This document shows positions 11,142 to 21,959 of a stretch of 64,000 nucleotides of DNA, one piece after another; the stretch's first letter is position 1; every line of letters begins with the position of its first letter. The stretch covers positions 308,054 to 372,053 of the forward strand of contig MNCI01012642.1 of the NCBI GenBank assembly GCA_015680685.1, in the 5' to 3' direction. Origin of the DNA: Gnetum montanum (taxonomy: Eukaryota > Streptophyta > Gnetopsida > Gnetales > Gnetaceae). The notes below the pieces were generated by a model, which was given only the letters and a program-made list of their open reading frames with translations, searched no databases and was not told where the DNA came from. Position numbers and translations under genes: made by a program.

Positions 11142-12480
11142 CAAGTAGGATTAATAAATATTTTTCATTTTCTTTGATTTTACAACTTTTTGTTTTCCAG
11201 TTTTTCATTTTTCAACTTTTTGTTTATCTTTTTACCTTTTTATCCTTTTTGTGTTTTTGTCTTTTTACGTTTTTGTAAGTAATTTCATCTACGAATAAAA
11301 CACTCATGTGGATCGTTGGTTGAGATGTGTTCTATGTTATTAAGTCATGAGTGATCAATTATTTAGAACAGTGAGCCCATTACACCCACTCATCCACTCT
11401 ACAAATAAGAGGTTCTGTTCGAGGTTACAGTGATATTCTTGAAATTTCTAAATTAAAAATTAATTTTTTGTTATTGTACCTAGAATGAAGAAGGATGGAC
11501 CAAGGGGGATGATTAGGGTGTGACATCAAGGGGACTTGTGGATTCTCTTTGGTGACATCTATGAGAGTTATCATGCAATGTGGTTGTACTAAGACCCTTG
11601 TAGATCTAATGAAAAATGGGAGTAAGAGTAATCAAAAGGGCACTCAAAAATCAAACTCTGTTCTAGGGGGTCGCACTGGAAAGACATGCACCCATGCCTG
11701 AAGGTTGGCAGCTTCTCTGGATTCAGTAAAGTGAAAAAAAAAAGAGAAAAGAAAAACAAAGTGCCACAAAACAAAAGTCACTCCTCCCTAGCATAAAACA
11801 CCAAGTGATCGTACACCTTGTTGTTATGGTATTCTCATAGTTGTTCACCATTGGATGAAACGATGCGATGCCACTAATTGAAGGATGGACTTGGTCATGA
11901 TCTTGGAACGATGGGTTAATGATACATTAATCATGCTTTACACGCAGGATTCACTGTGTCTTTGGTTAGTCACCTCATGTCCCAATCTCTCCGATCCCTG
12001 TCTATAGTTCGTCTCATCTCACTGTTCGTGTAATTGTAGCTCGTGTCCCGTGTAGCATAGAATTTTCATCTCATTCCGGTGATATTTACATGTGTGTGTT
12101 TTGTGGAGTTAGTGCAGATTACATTTAACCCTTCTAGTGCCCATGGACACTTTAAGTGTGGTTACACAAGGGCATTATAGGTTTGAACTTGCTTTGGGGA
12201 GGACCCACTTGTGTAATTTTCCGTAATCTTCACTAATTCTCTCACTGAAGCACACAATTTCTTACCCTCAGCTTAGTTTTCCACTTGATTTTCTTTCCCT
12301 ATTATTATCCCTCTTTCATTTCTACATTCCAATGTACCATTACATTCCCTTTTTTCGTAACCACCAAATTTTTATTACTAAAGTTCACATCATTATCATT
12401 AAGAGTGCCTCTCGAATCAATGCAATTACCCTTGAACATCTTAATACTTGCCAATTTCCTCGATCTTTAACATTAATTTC
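11142..12480 (+). other. Noncoding spacer with blocks conserved in three Athila-like elements
   Basis: Starts with a T-rich tract (11160-11280) like the one after integrase in the outer and right-hand elements. It then contains GTGTGACATCAAGGGGACTT (about 11519), AAAGACATGCACCCATGCCT (about 11680) and a GGGAGGACCCACTTGTG block (about 12196). The outer element has counterparts at about 45943, 46238 and 46712, and the right-hand element (minus strand) at about 62155, 61902 and 61410, in the same order. No ORF supported. Confidence 0.75.
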
Positions 12481-12530
12481 AAGAAAAATCATTTAAAATT
12501 TGGTATTTTCATGTGTCTCACATTAGTTGG

Positions 12531-12577
12531 GACGTGATATCACGTACACGATATCACGTCCTATTTTCCTATAAATA
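12531..12577 (+). promoter_or_regulatory. Internal LTR-like promoter module: palindrome plus TATA box
   Basis: A near-palindrome of 30 bp (12531-12560) has perfect 10-bp outer arms, GACGTGATAT and ATATCACGTC, around a GTACACG centre. TATAAATA follows at 12570-12577 and then GGAAACCCCC. Palindrome sequence and distance to the TATA box copy the LTR promoter of the same element, but the sequence after the TATA box is not that of the LTR. It resembles the matching internal site of the right-hand element instead (both read CTAGGGGA/CAGGGGAGTTTTT soon after). It lies about 470 bp upstream of the second ORF, so it may drive a separate transcript for that ORF. Confidence 0.6.
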
Positions 12578-13047
12578 GGAAACCCCCGGCGCAACACTTA
12601 GCATTATCTTGTCATTTATGCAGGGGAGTTTTTGAAATTTTTCTCTGTGACTTGCGATTGTGTGACCCTTGCTTTTTCATTGATATCTCGCACACTGGTG
12701 CTCCGATTTTAATTTTGTTTGAACCTACTTGAACCCGGAGCGTTCAATTTAGTCATGGGGGAGAGACACTTGCTAAAAAGTTCCCAAATTTTTTAAAATT
12801 TATCATCAGCCAAAGGACATCAATTAGGGTAATTAACACTAACACTTAGAAAAATTGTGCAAAAAATCATATGACCTTAGGTACACCAGGAGATTAAAAT
12901 GAAATCCACCTAATTCACAAGACCCATTATTATAATTTTCAGGCACGATCACATGTTAGAACATAAGACCTTTAATTAAGGTAAGCAATAAGGTATAACT
13001 TGACTTTAAAAACAACCTTACTAATGCTTGGCCCGTGTGATTGCAGA

Positions 13048-15834
13048 ATGACCCTAAAACGTGCATAGCAAGAGGGTCCTATTCAAGGTGGAGCAAAACA
13101 ACCTTGGAGAGGTGGAAGATAAGTCCCTACCAGACAACGTGCAGAACAGGAGGTGCAATCATTCAGCATCCATCAAGAAGAACCTCCTACCAGATGATCC
13201 AGGTAGGCAGAAGGAGGAGCTACTACTGTGCCTGAACTGGGACAACAAATTACGTTGTCCCCGGAATGTGTTCAGGCTATCTGTAAGAAGTCCACATTTG
13301 CTATGGTGATTGTGGAGCTAAACTTCGAATCTTTTGCAGAGTTCACTCTTGAGGCTGTTAAGGATCACCTCAAAGGATCTCCCTTATGTCCTGTCCTCTC
13401 TGAAAGCGGTGCTTGGTACTTAGGTGAAACGTACCAGTTCTGGCATAATAAGGAGCAAGGCACCACAGTTGACATTTGTGGTGTGACAGTAGACTTTTCT
13501 GCGTAGGCAATTTCGGAAGTGTTAAACCTTTTGAATTCAGGCCCCCATGTTGGTTGGTTATCTACCCGATCGGACCCTGATGTGCGAAAGGATTGGTTAG
13601 AGAAGGCTTATGGTAGAGATAAAGCCTTTGGTGAGTTGACAATAGATGAGTGAGTTTATTTCAAAATTAAAACCTATCACCTCTTCCCCACAAAAGGTTT
13701 GAAAAGAATATCTACGTATGTGGCAAGAGGATATGCAGTGTTGATGGGAAAGGTTAACGCTAACCTTTCCCATCTATATTTGACGGAGATCCTAAGGTGA
13801 TTTGAAGAACAAAAGTTAGGGAAGATGGTGCTGCCTTTTCCTTGCCTTATTAGAAAACCGTTCCAACGGGCTGGTATTCGGGGATACACAAATGACGTCC
13901 TCCAAAAAGCCCATAATGCTTCTTATGCTGAATTACTAAAGGTGCTAGCTCCAAGAAAGAGCACTGGTGAAGAGCTAAGAACCAAAGAAGAAGAACAGAT
14001 GACTGGACCACCTGCAACTCAACTTGCAGGACCCAGCCAACCTCTAGCCACAGGTCCCAGCCAACAACAAGAAGCAGGGCTTGACACAAGCTAGGATTAG
14101 CCACCGCCGCCACAAGACTACAGACCATTGATGAGCCATCTAAGGGCCATCGCTGAGATGGTTAGTTGGGGAAGTCATGATGACACAAACCTCTTCCATG
14201 TCATCGATGATGCCGATCAGCCTACTATTTCATTAGATCGCACAAGGGATGAATTATCCATTCAAACAGGAGGAGGGGAATGCAGATGGTCACAACAGAT
14301 CTCTGGAAATGTGGCATCTTTTCAAGTGTAGTTAGAGACTGGTGAAGGGGCCACCGTGGTGGTCATGCAATACCAAAATGCTATGGAAGTTGCAGATGTG
14401 GTCGCTGACCACATCAAAGAATCCTTTAATGTACCTGTTGTGCCACCGGCAGATCTCTCAGGAGCACGAGATGCTCAAACTCTTGCCAGAACCTCAATGA
14501 CTCCTGCAAAACATGAGGATGCACTTGACAGATTGCTTCAAACAGGACAAGTTCTGACATCCCTGTTTGACATCCCTTAGGATGTAACATTGATTCAATT
14601 AGATCTCATTTCTACAAAGGGGAAGTTGGTCATATCTGAAGTAAGGGCAGAGCACGTTGAAACTGAAGTGTAGAAACTACAAGATCAGCTCGTAGCCTTA
14701 CAAGTAGCATAGCAGGATCCTTTGCAATTTGTTCCCACAGACCAGCTAGACAACTTTAGAACTGGGCTATTAACAAATCTAATTGTAAAAAATAAGAAGG
14801 TGGTAGAAGAAAAGGAGACAGCCACTTGGGATGCCTCCATAGCACAAGCGCAAACTCATGCACATCTTAAGGCACTCAAGTCCTTAGAAGAAGAGAATAA
14901 GCAGTTGGTTGCAGATAACCTTTAGTTGAATTCTGTGGAGAAACAAAAGAATGTTCTTAATGAACACTTTCATCACTTACGAGAATAGTTCATTTGGGTT
15001 AACCAAGATGTAAGCTGTTTAGCCAAAGAAAATCGAACCCTCTCAATGGAGGAGGTACACGCTATTCGCCAAAAATAAACCATCGAGATAAGCACATAGT
15101 AGAATGATGCTAAATGACATGAGAAGCTGAAGGAGCACTTCTGTGATTAGGTGGGAATATACAAGAAAATCTTGGAGAAGGAGATCCATATGGCCAAGGC
15201 TCAAATCAACAACATTAGTGCTCAGCACACTGATTAGAGGGTCATATTGGACACTTACACCTTCGCCCACCAAGCAGAAGTTAAAAACCAGGACCTGCAA
15301 ATCCAGGACTTAACAGAGTACATGGAGTTGGCAAATCTCAGGTATGCCAACCTTACCATGTTAACAATAGGGCACCCAAGGTTAGAGCTCGATTAGCAGG
15401 TTGCTTCCACACGCATCAAATATGAAGCAAAATTTGTAGAGCATAAGAAGCTGGTTGAGAAACTAGATGTCACAAATTCTGAACTTGCAGTGGTAAAAGA
15501 AAGCTACCAGGGATAGAAATATGTTGCAATTGACTTGGCTCGACGGCTAATAGATCTTCATGAATACAAAGATAAAGCCAGAGCCTATGAAGAGGAACGA
15601 CAGGTGTTCGCAGCGTGGTATGTCAAAGCCAACCAAATGTTCCCACAACTACCTTGTCCGTGGGAGGTGCCCATTACATCAAACATCGAAACACTCGCAT
15701 GGATAGCACAAGACCCTCGGACTGAAGAGGAGAAGCTCCAGGCCATACTTCAATGCAATCAAGCTTCAAGTCCTAGAGCACATGACAAAGGGAAAGGGCC
15801 AATGGAGGAGCCACCACCACCAGGAACTACATGA
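13048..15834 (+). pseudogene. Env-position ORF, plant transposon-protein-like with long coiled coil
   Basis: A single frame runs 929 codons from ATG 13048 to TGA 15832 without a frameshift, interrupted only by stops (17 TAG, 3 TGA, 2 TAA by my count). The N-terminal third has GAWYLGETYQFWHNK, a VTVDFSA(stop)AISEVLNL segment and, at about 13710-13870, YVARGYAVLMGK and LPFPCLIRKPFQRAGI. This layout recalls the 'putative plant transposon protein' domain (Transposase_32 type); that is a judgement by eye. Pro/Gln-rich linker at 13995-14110. From about 14620 to 15620 it is highly charged with heptad-like Leu spacing (coiled coil). It ends in a proline-rich EEPPPPGTT. The right-hand element has a homologue at 57750-60586. 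No transmembrane segment or signal peptide was seen, so an envelope role is not supported. Function unknown. Confidence 0.75.
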
Positions 15835-16008
15835 GTTCCACATTTTTATAGTTGTAGTATTTTTTCTATGTTGTGTCTTCCCACACTACAACATCATTTC
15901 ATTTTTTTTGTTTTTCTAGTTAATAATCCCATACCTATCCACTGTGTAATCAATAAAGCTTGTTTTCCTTGTAACTTGAGGACGAGTTTTTATTCAGTTA
16001 TGGGGGTA
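15835..16008 (+). promoter_or_regulatory. 3' leader and polypurine tract of the inner element
   Basis: A short T-rich 3' stretch is followed by CTTGAGGACGAGTTTTTATTC and the purine run TTATGGGGGTA (15998-16008) directly before the LTR. The outer element has CTCGAGGATGAGTTTTCATTC and TTGTGGGGGTA in the same place, so the tract and its upstream sequence are conserved. Confidence 0.85.
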
Positions 16009-16816
16009 TGATGAGACGCAATTCGCATAGGCCACGATATCGCGTCTTCCCTACAATATTGCGTACGTGATATCACAGTGTGCCGAAATATCTATAAATA
16101 AGAAGCAGCTCTCCCTTGTTTGCATAATTAGGAGTTAGAAGTAGTGAAGCTCTGGCATTTTGACCACTCCAGAGATAGATTATTTTCCCGTGTCTGCTCA
16201 TAGTGTGGTGAATGTAATTGTACGGTGTCTTTATTTGAGTGTGACATACTTGGACATGTACATGACCAACAATAAAGATCGAGATTACTTTATCATTGTA
16301 GCAATCACTTTGTTATTTATTATTTATTTATTTAATGTATTTACTATTTTCTCTCTCTCACCCTAAAACTCCTAGAACGCAGAACGAGTACGACTTGATT
16401 ACGAGCATTTAAGTGTGACTACTTGGTAGCCCAGTGGTGTACCTAGGATCTACACTTGGTAAATCCAGTGGAAGTCATGCATGAGGTCCAAGATCTGTAC
16501 AGTTGATCAAGGAATCGATTGCTCATCGCACTTAGGTTAGATTAGATTTCCTTACATTTTCCTCCTAGCTTAGCTTAGTTAATCTTATTTTCCACTGCCT
16601 TCAAGAGTAGCATAGAACTAGGAACACATCATACACCTCATCTAGACTAAACCATATGTGAAAAATATAATACTGGTCCAAGTGGGAAGACAACGAACTG
16701 CAACCTAAGGATAACTGTCTAGGTACCACAACTAGTCTATCTGCGGAGTTCGACTGAATTGCCTGTGCTACGCTCATTTCGTATGGTTGAGTGTAGGGGT
16801 ACCTCGCCACTCATCA
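16009..16816 (+). mobile_element. Inner element 3' LTR (808 bp)
   Basis: TGATGAGACGC to CGCCACTCATCA. It pairs with 8179-9017. Two palindrome modules (16034-16075) and TATAAATA (16093-16100) form the promoter. CTAGC follows at 16817. Confidence 0.95.
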
Positions 16817-16821
16817 CTAGC

Positions 16822-17173
16822 AATGCTATATGTGTTCAAGATGTGTCTAGAAAGTGGGATGGGTACTTGTGTTAGGCTAGCTAGGTAGTGAATGAATTAG
16901 ATCTTAAATTACTCTATCCTTTCATTCTTGTTGTATGTGATTAAACTTATAAAACATAAAATGATAAAAACCATGTACCTCAATTACACTTAAACCATAT
17001 CCTTGAGCTTCACAAGTGTAGTTGGGAAGACAACGAACGTTCTCAATGTCCATTTCACTTCCTAGAAGAACTAGTGCACTAAAGAACCATAGGTCCATAA
17101 AATTTGACTAGATTGCATGTGAACATCTTAGTGATTCATATGGTTTGGCGTAGGGGTACCTAACTGCTCATCA
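16822..17173 (+). mobile_element. Outer element 5' LTR, right part
   Basis: Continues the outer LTR after the inner insertion, from AATGCTATATGTGTTCAAG to GCTCATCA. It aligns with about 47935-48285 of the 3' LTR. Confidence 0.92.
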
Positions 17174-17174
17174 T

Positions 17175-17191
17175 TGACACCATTTTGGGGA
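17175..17191 (+). promoter_or_regulatory. Primer binding site of the outer element
   Basis: TGACACCATTTTGGGGA, a decayed version of the tRNA-Asp complement seen at 9019, begins two bases after the LTR end. Confidence 0.75.
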
Positions 17192-17812
17192 CCTTTTGGT
17201 TGTTTTTTCTACTATCTAGGATTTAGTGGAAATCATTCAAAATCATTGGAATGAACCTTAGAGTTGTTGAGGTCAACCTCACCCATACTAGGCATGGGTC
17301 CATTATCAATGCACATGTAGAAAATTATAGTTGCAAAGTAGTCAAAATGCACAAATCAAATTCATAGGAATTCAACAAATGCTATACTGGTTTTATGTAA
17401 AAAGAAAAATGTACACAAAAGGTTCTCAACCACACATAAATAAAATAAAATAAAAATTATGAGTTTCAATTGCTAAATGAGCAAGCACTACACCAGCACA
17501 TGATAAATAGTGCACCACATGCTTTGGACTCAATGTAACCTATCAATCATGTTGTTGGTACCAATTGCCCCTTGGAGAGAGAAAGTGATATAAAGGAATT
17601 CCATTTAGAAAAGAAAAGAAATAAAATCAAGAGAAAAAACAAGCCACCTGAAAAATGCCAACAAAATAGCATACCTTTAAATTATAAAACATGGTAATGA
17701 CTGCATAATTTGTGCAAGTCTAATGAATTGCTTTTTTATATTTTTTTTAATTTTTAAAAAGAATTACATATTTACAAACGTTTGTTAAAACATTTGTAAC
17801 AGTGATGTAGCG
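17192..17812 (+). other. Outer element leader, noncoding
   Basis: No ORF or motif recognised; A-rich. It is interrupted at 17813 by the LTR-like block. Confidence 0.5.
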
Positions 17813-17831
17813 TGTTGATGGCTAATGACGA

Positions 17832-17870
17832 TTTAGGGTTAGGGTTTCTCTCGCAGGGCCACTATAAAAG
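17832..17870 (+). promoter_or_regulatory. Telo-box and TATA box
   Basis: TTTAGGGTTAGGGTTT (17832-17847) is a telomere-like telo-box. ACTATAAAAGGG with TATAAAAG at 17863-17870 follows 15 bp later, then a CT-rich stretch (CTCTCTCTCTCTCTT, about 17906-17920). This order is found in plant promoters of highly expressed genes. Confidence 0.6.
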
Positions 17871-18472
17871 GGTGGCAGAGCCTCTTCACCAGAAAAAGGG
17901 GTGCTCTCTCTCTCTCTTGTAGGTGGGATGAGCAACAATGTGGGCTCCTCATCAACCACAGACAACACACAACGTTGCTAGCCAAGCGGCTTGTCTACCG
18001 CAGCATCAAGTGCAGAAGGGCCATTTCACTTTCTTGTTTTTTTGCACCCAGAAACAGACACGTTTCTTCTCTAGGGCAGAGCCTTTTTTTTTGACATTGA
18101 ATGTGTGCAAATGGCTGACAGAAAACCTGCGGTGGTCCCAGACAGTATCTGGATAGTGCGTCATAGTGACAGCCGTAGTTGCAACACAGATGACTGCAAA
18201 TGGCAGTAGACAGTAACTCAAGCCTCTCTGGAGGTGCATGCCCAGATGGGACAGATTTTTCTCTCTGCCATCTCCAAGTGTAGAAGTAGCTGCTATGGCA
18301 GATAACTTTTATAGTTTTCAATATTATTATTTGCATTTTTTTGAATTATTTATTATGCTCTTTTAAATTGCATGAATTATTTAACTTTTCAAAATTCTTA
18401 TTAAATTTAAAGCTTTTAATATTTTGTTTAAAATATTATTATTATCATTTTTGTCGCATAGCCCTTTCAGCT

Positions 18473-18527
18473 GAGACTATTCCCAGGTTTCCGTACCCAT
18501 ACGGGAGGCACCCTAGGCGATAGTCTC
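18473..18527. other. Two-part hairpin
   Basis: GAGACTAT at 18473-18480 pairs with ATAGTCTC at 18520-18527, and inside it TTCCGTA pairs with TACGGGA around CCCA. The loop between the inner and outer stems includes CCTAGG. It lies near the 3' end of the LTR-like block; role unknown. Confidence 0.55.
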
Positions 18528-18652
18528 CTAAAACAAGTTTTCATAGGTGTTACCATGTCCAAAATTTACGCATCAACAAGAGTCATATCATATTTTACAA
18601 TTACTACAACAAAAATTTAAAAGCACACTGTGCTTTTATCATCTCATTGAAA

Positions 18653-21180
18653 ATGTCTTCTTCTCATAGAAGTGCATCTTTGCCCAAGTCTGATGGAGAT
18701 CATCAATCAATGCCTTAGCAATATTGAGTGGTATATGGTCATCTTGATGAGTATGTAACCAATTTCACCTTCATCCTACATTAAGATGAATAGTCATAGT
18801 GGCATGACATAGAGGGCAACATCATGTTGCCGCTTCATTGATCTATTCTTGAAATGCTCTAATAAATGCCTATATGATGGGGTTTCCAGGAACTTCATGC
18901 TCAGTATGTTGTGCAAGATAGTGATGCCAGGGATTATCGTCCCACGAAGCTACAACATCTTAGGGATCCCCAGCTAGAAAAACATCATGAATTTATGAAG
19001 GGAAAAGGATTTAATGATTTCCCATTCCTGTTGTACCAAAAAGATGATGGGGAGCCCTTCTCTAGGGGTTTTCCATTTAGTGAAATTCCTCTCTTTGACT
19101 TTGGTGAAGAAGATCAAAACCAGAACTTGCAGTCCACTATTTATAATCCTAGTTCTAGTAAGAATAGATCCAATAATAAAGAAGGATCCAAAGAGGCAAG
19201 CCAAGGCAGGGATGTGGAAAAAAAAAAGATCATGATCATGGCTATGATCACTGAAAAGAGGGTAGTAGGCACTATGATGGTGCTAGTACTCCTTCCTCTT
19301 CACCTTTGTTATCATCATCATCTTCTTATTTTGGCTCTAACCATGACCATAGGATGTGACCAAAATGATTGATGAGACCAAACTGATCGAAGGGATCATC
19401 AGGTAAGGTAAGATCAAGGATGCAGACATTTAAGAGAGGCACATTGCCATGAACAAAGGGGTAGTAGAGGGCATTGTAGGGACCATAATCATGGTTTTGA
19501 TAGCCTTTACTTGCTACCCAAAGTATGCTCAATATCATAGAGGCAATATGAATTCCAACAAGGCACGTGAAGGATAGTCGGATCAAAAGGCTAGACATGA
19601 ACAATATTTCTTGGTTTGAAGGGGGAGATAACTCTAATCTATAGAACCATATCCAAGCTTGGCAAGATGCATTTGCCTTTCAAAACATAGAGAATGAGTG
19701 GCAAAAACTTAAGTTGTTCCCAAGGACACTCATCAAAGAAGCAGAGAACTAGTACCGGTCCTTAAAGCTAGAATTTATTAGATGATGGAGTAACATGCTT
19801 GAATTTTTTAGTAATAAATATCAAACATACTCTAGAGTATCCAAATTGATAAGGCAAATCCATGGAAATAAGGAATACATGAACCCTTGGATGTCACCAT
19901 TGGTCGATACTATTCCTTAATGCACAAATGTCTTGGCCATGGTTATTCTCAACTAGATCAACTTTGTCACATTGTAGACAAGCTTTGATTAGAAACAAGG
20001 AGAACCCTTAGTGTCTATAACCAAGGACAACTGCTAGAATTAAGTGCCCATTAGATAAAAATACTAATTAAGAAAGTAGCTAAAGAGGAGGGTGAATTAA
20101 GAAAAAGAGAAAGTACAAAAGAATATAACTATGATCCTTCCATTTGTAAGAGGGAGGTTTGATTCTATGACAGTGAGGAAGAATCTGCACCTAATGAGGT
20201 GGTGAATAGAAAAACCTTATGACTCCAAAAATTTCAATCTAAAATTACAGCCAAGGTTGATTAGTTATGGGACTCCATGGATAGCAAATTTCAAGATGTG
20301 CTAAAAATTGCTGAAGAGTCCAAAGAACAAGGTAGTGATCATGAGCGCAAGAGGTGCAAAAAAGTTGAACATGCCTATCAAAAAGATAAGGGTAAGATTG
20401 CTATAATAGAATAATTTGTGAAAAGAAAATTATATGATGATGGTAGATGTGACATCTGCCAGTATGAACATCCTAAGGGATGTTACCCCATAGTGTCACA
20501 TTTACAGGAGTCTGGGGTGTATGCTTTGAATCCACGACTAACACAAAGGCAAACATCCAAAAGATTACCTTATCTTCAAGGTAATTTTAGGTAGTTCCAC
20601 TAGCAATAGAAATATTATCCAAGCGGAACTCCACCACAATCATATGAGTAGTATCAATAGTGGCAGCAATAACAATCATGGGCACTAGCACCACCAAGGT
20701 AGCAAAACCCTTACAAATAACCTAATTCATATGGGTACTATGTTTAGCAACCCCTATCTCCATGTAACTTCTCTAGTCATGTTTCTACTTTCCAATCTTA
20801 ATACTACCCTTTTGATTATTGTTGAACTCATTCTCCAAATAAAAGAAGGGATGCCACCTTTTGTCCTTATCCCCCTCCTTTCCTTGCACATGTTTCTCCT
20901 CTAGTTACATAGCTACCACCTACTCCACCTATGCAAGATGAACTACCAGCTAAACCACAATAATGAAACACTACTAGGGCCATTAATATATAATTGGTTC
21001 ATCAATCGAGTGGGTCATATACTTGATCAAAGAAAAGATCTTTCTTTTAACCTTGCAATCCACCTAAGCCCTCAAATACACTTGCGGTTGACAACCTTAT
21101 CTCTCCATCTTCCTTTGTATCAAATTCCTTCAAATCCAATTCAAATTAAATGCTACCTAGGATCCATACTATGATGCTTA
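18653..21180 (+). pseudogene. gag: gag remnant of the outer element
   Basis: A likely start ATG at 18653 (MSSSHRSASLPKSDGD) is in frame with an open stretch at 18911-19372 that is rich in Asn, Ser and charged residues. The capsid-like domain lies at 19620-20050 in another frame (AWQDAFAF, then WQKLKLFPRTLI and KYQTYSRVSKL), matching the inner gag residue for residue in places. A zinc-knuckle-like CDICQYEHPKGCYP is at about 20452-20493. The Pro/Gln-rich tail continues to about 21170. Many stops and at least two frameshifts. It is more decayed than the inner gag. Confidence 0.8.
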
Positions 21181-21189
21181 CTCACATTG

Positions 21190-21670
21190 TATTTGATTAG
21201 ATCCATGCTAGAAATCTTCCTAGGAAATTACTTGATCTTGTAAGTCCTCTCATTTATTTTCATATTATTGGAAATGAACCATGCAAAGATATTCTTGACT
21301 CAGGTTCTAGTTTCAGTTTAATTTCTCATGAGATGTACATTGCATGGAACTTACCTCCTCTCAATAAGAGCAATATCAACTTATAATTGGTAGACCAATC
21401 CATCATGATACCATTGGGACTAGTGGGAGACATTGTGACCACTGTCTATGGGAAGTCTTATCCTGCTGATTTCCTAATGATCAAGGTGGAAAATTGCAAA
21501 GGATATTTCCCAATCATCATGCGAAGGGCATGGCTTAGCATTGTTGATGCAAGAATGGGCATTAGAGATCTTTCCTTGAAAATATCCAAAGAAAATGCAT
21601 TCGGAAAGATCGAGAAGAAGCAAGTTCTATGCATTGTGTATAGTGATACAGGGTGTAATTGTGTGTAGAA
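21190..21670 (+). pseudogene. Retropepsin-like protease remnant of the outer element
   Basis: ILDSGSSFSLISHEMY around 21291-21338 carries the catalytic DSG triplet (Asp codon at 21297). A conserved flap-like and C-terminal segment follows: GDIVTTVYGKSYPADFLMI, then the IIMRRAWLSIVDARMGI block at about 21515-21570, equivalent to the ILGRPFL motif of plant gypsy proteases. One stop lies at about 21385. The protease cleaves the Gag-Pol polyprotein. It sits between gag and reverse transcriptase as expected. Confidence 0.78.
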
Positions 21671-21959
21671 GCTCTGAGCCATGAAATAAGCATATGTCTT
21701 TGCATGCAAGTAGTGTGCACTAGAAATAGAAATTCAAAGGTGTTTGTACATAGCAACTACAAAATAGGAGGGCACCAAGTCGCTGATTGTTGATTCTAAG
21801 AGTAGCACACTTTGCATGGAATCAACTAAGAGTCCAACATGTGCATGTGTCATAGGCATGGATGAACTAGAGTAAGTTCATCACCAACTCTCTAATGATG
21901 CAAATGATAATACTTATTGGGGAGAGTTGGAGATTCCTAAAAGTCTCAAGTAAGAGCCC

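Larger units (their letters stand above)
8179..16816 (+). mobile_element. Inner non-autonomous Athila-like retrotransposon (gag + env-position ORF, no pol)
   Basis: The termini are TGATGAG and CTCATCA. The LTRs are 8179-9017 and 16009-16816, and the flanking duplication CTAGC is at 8174-8178 and 16817-16821. The order is PBS, gag, noncoding spacer, internal promoter-like module, one long ORF, polypurine tract. Protease, reverse transcriptase, RNase H and integrase are all absent. The gag stop codon is followed directly by the T-rich tract that follows integrase in the outer element (about 45480). The element must have moved with proteins supplied by an autonomous relative. It is less decayed than its host: CpGs are kept and the LTR pair is similar. 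It lies in the 5' LTR of the outer element and is therefore younger than it. Confidence 0.92.
17813..18578 (+). mobile_element. Possible solo LTR or short element in the outer leader
   Basis: Bounded by an 8-bp perfect terminal inverted repeat, TGTTGATG at 17813 and CATCAACA at 18571-18578, which fits the TG...CA ends of an LTR. It has a strong promoter-like start and its base composition differs from the flanks. The flanking 5 bases (TAGCG and AGAGT) do not match, so the duplication is lost or the ends are wrong. No internal coding region was recognised. Confidence 0.45.

Noticed and set aside
12531-12900. A solo LTR of another element inside the inner element
   Set aside because: The palindrome and TATA box look like an LTR promoter, but no TGATGAG/CTCATCA ends or target duplications flank it, and the downstream sequence matches the equivalent internal site of the right-hand element.
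13048-15834. A reassigned stop codon (TAG read as Gln)
   Set aside because: TGA and TAA also occur in frame, gag of the same element has a frameshift, and deamination of CAG in methylated plant DNA explains the pattern without a changed code.
13048-15834. A true envelope gene
   Set aside because: Only the position fits. There is no signal peptide, transmembrane segment or cysteine pattern; the protein is soluble-looking and coiled-coil.
17938-18336. Overlapping ORFs on both strands (72-113 codons) after the telo-box promoter
   Set aside because: None has recognisable domains or an obvious codon pattern; they lie within the LTR-like block, so I do not call a gene.
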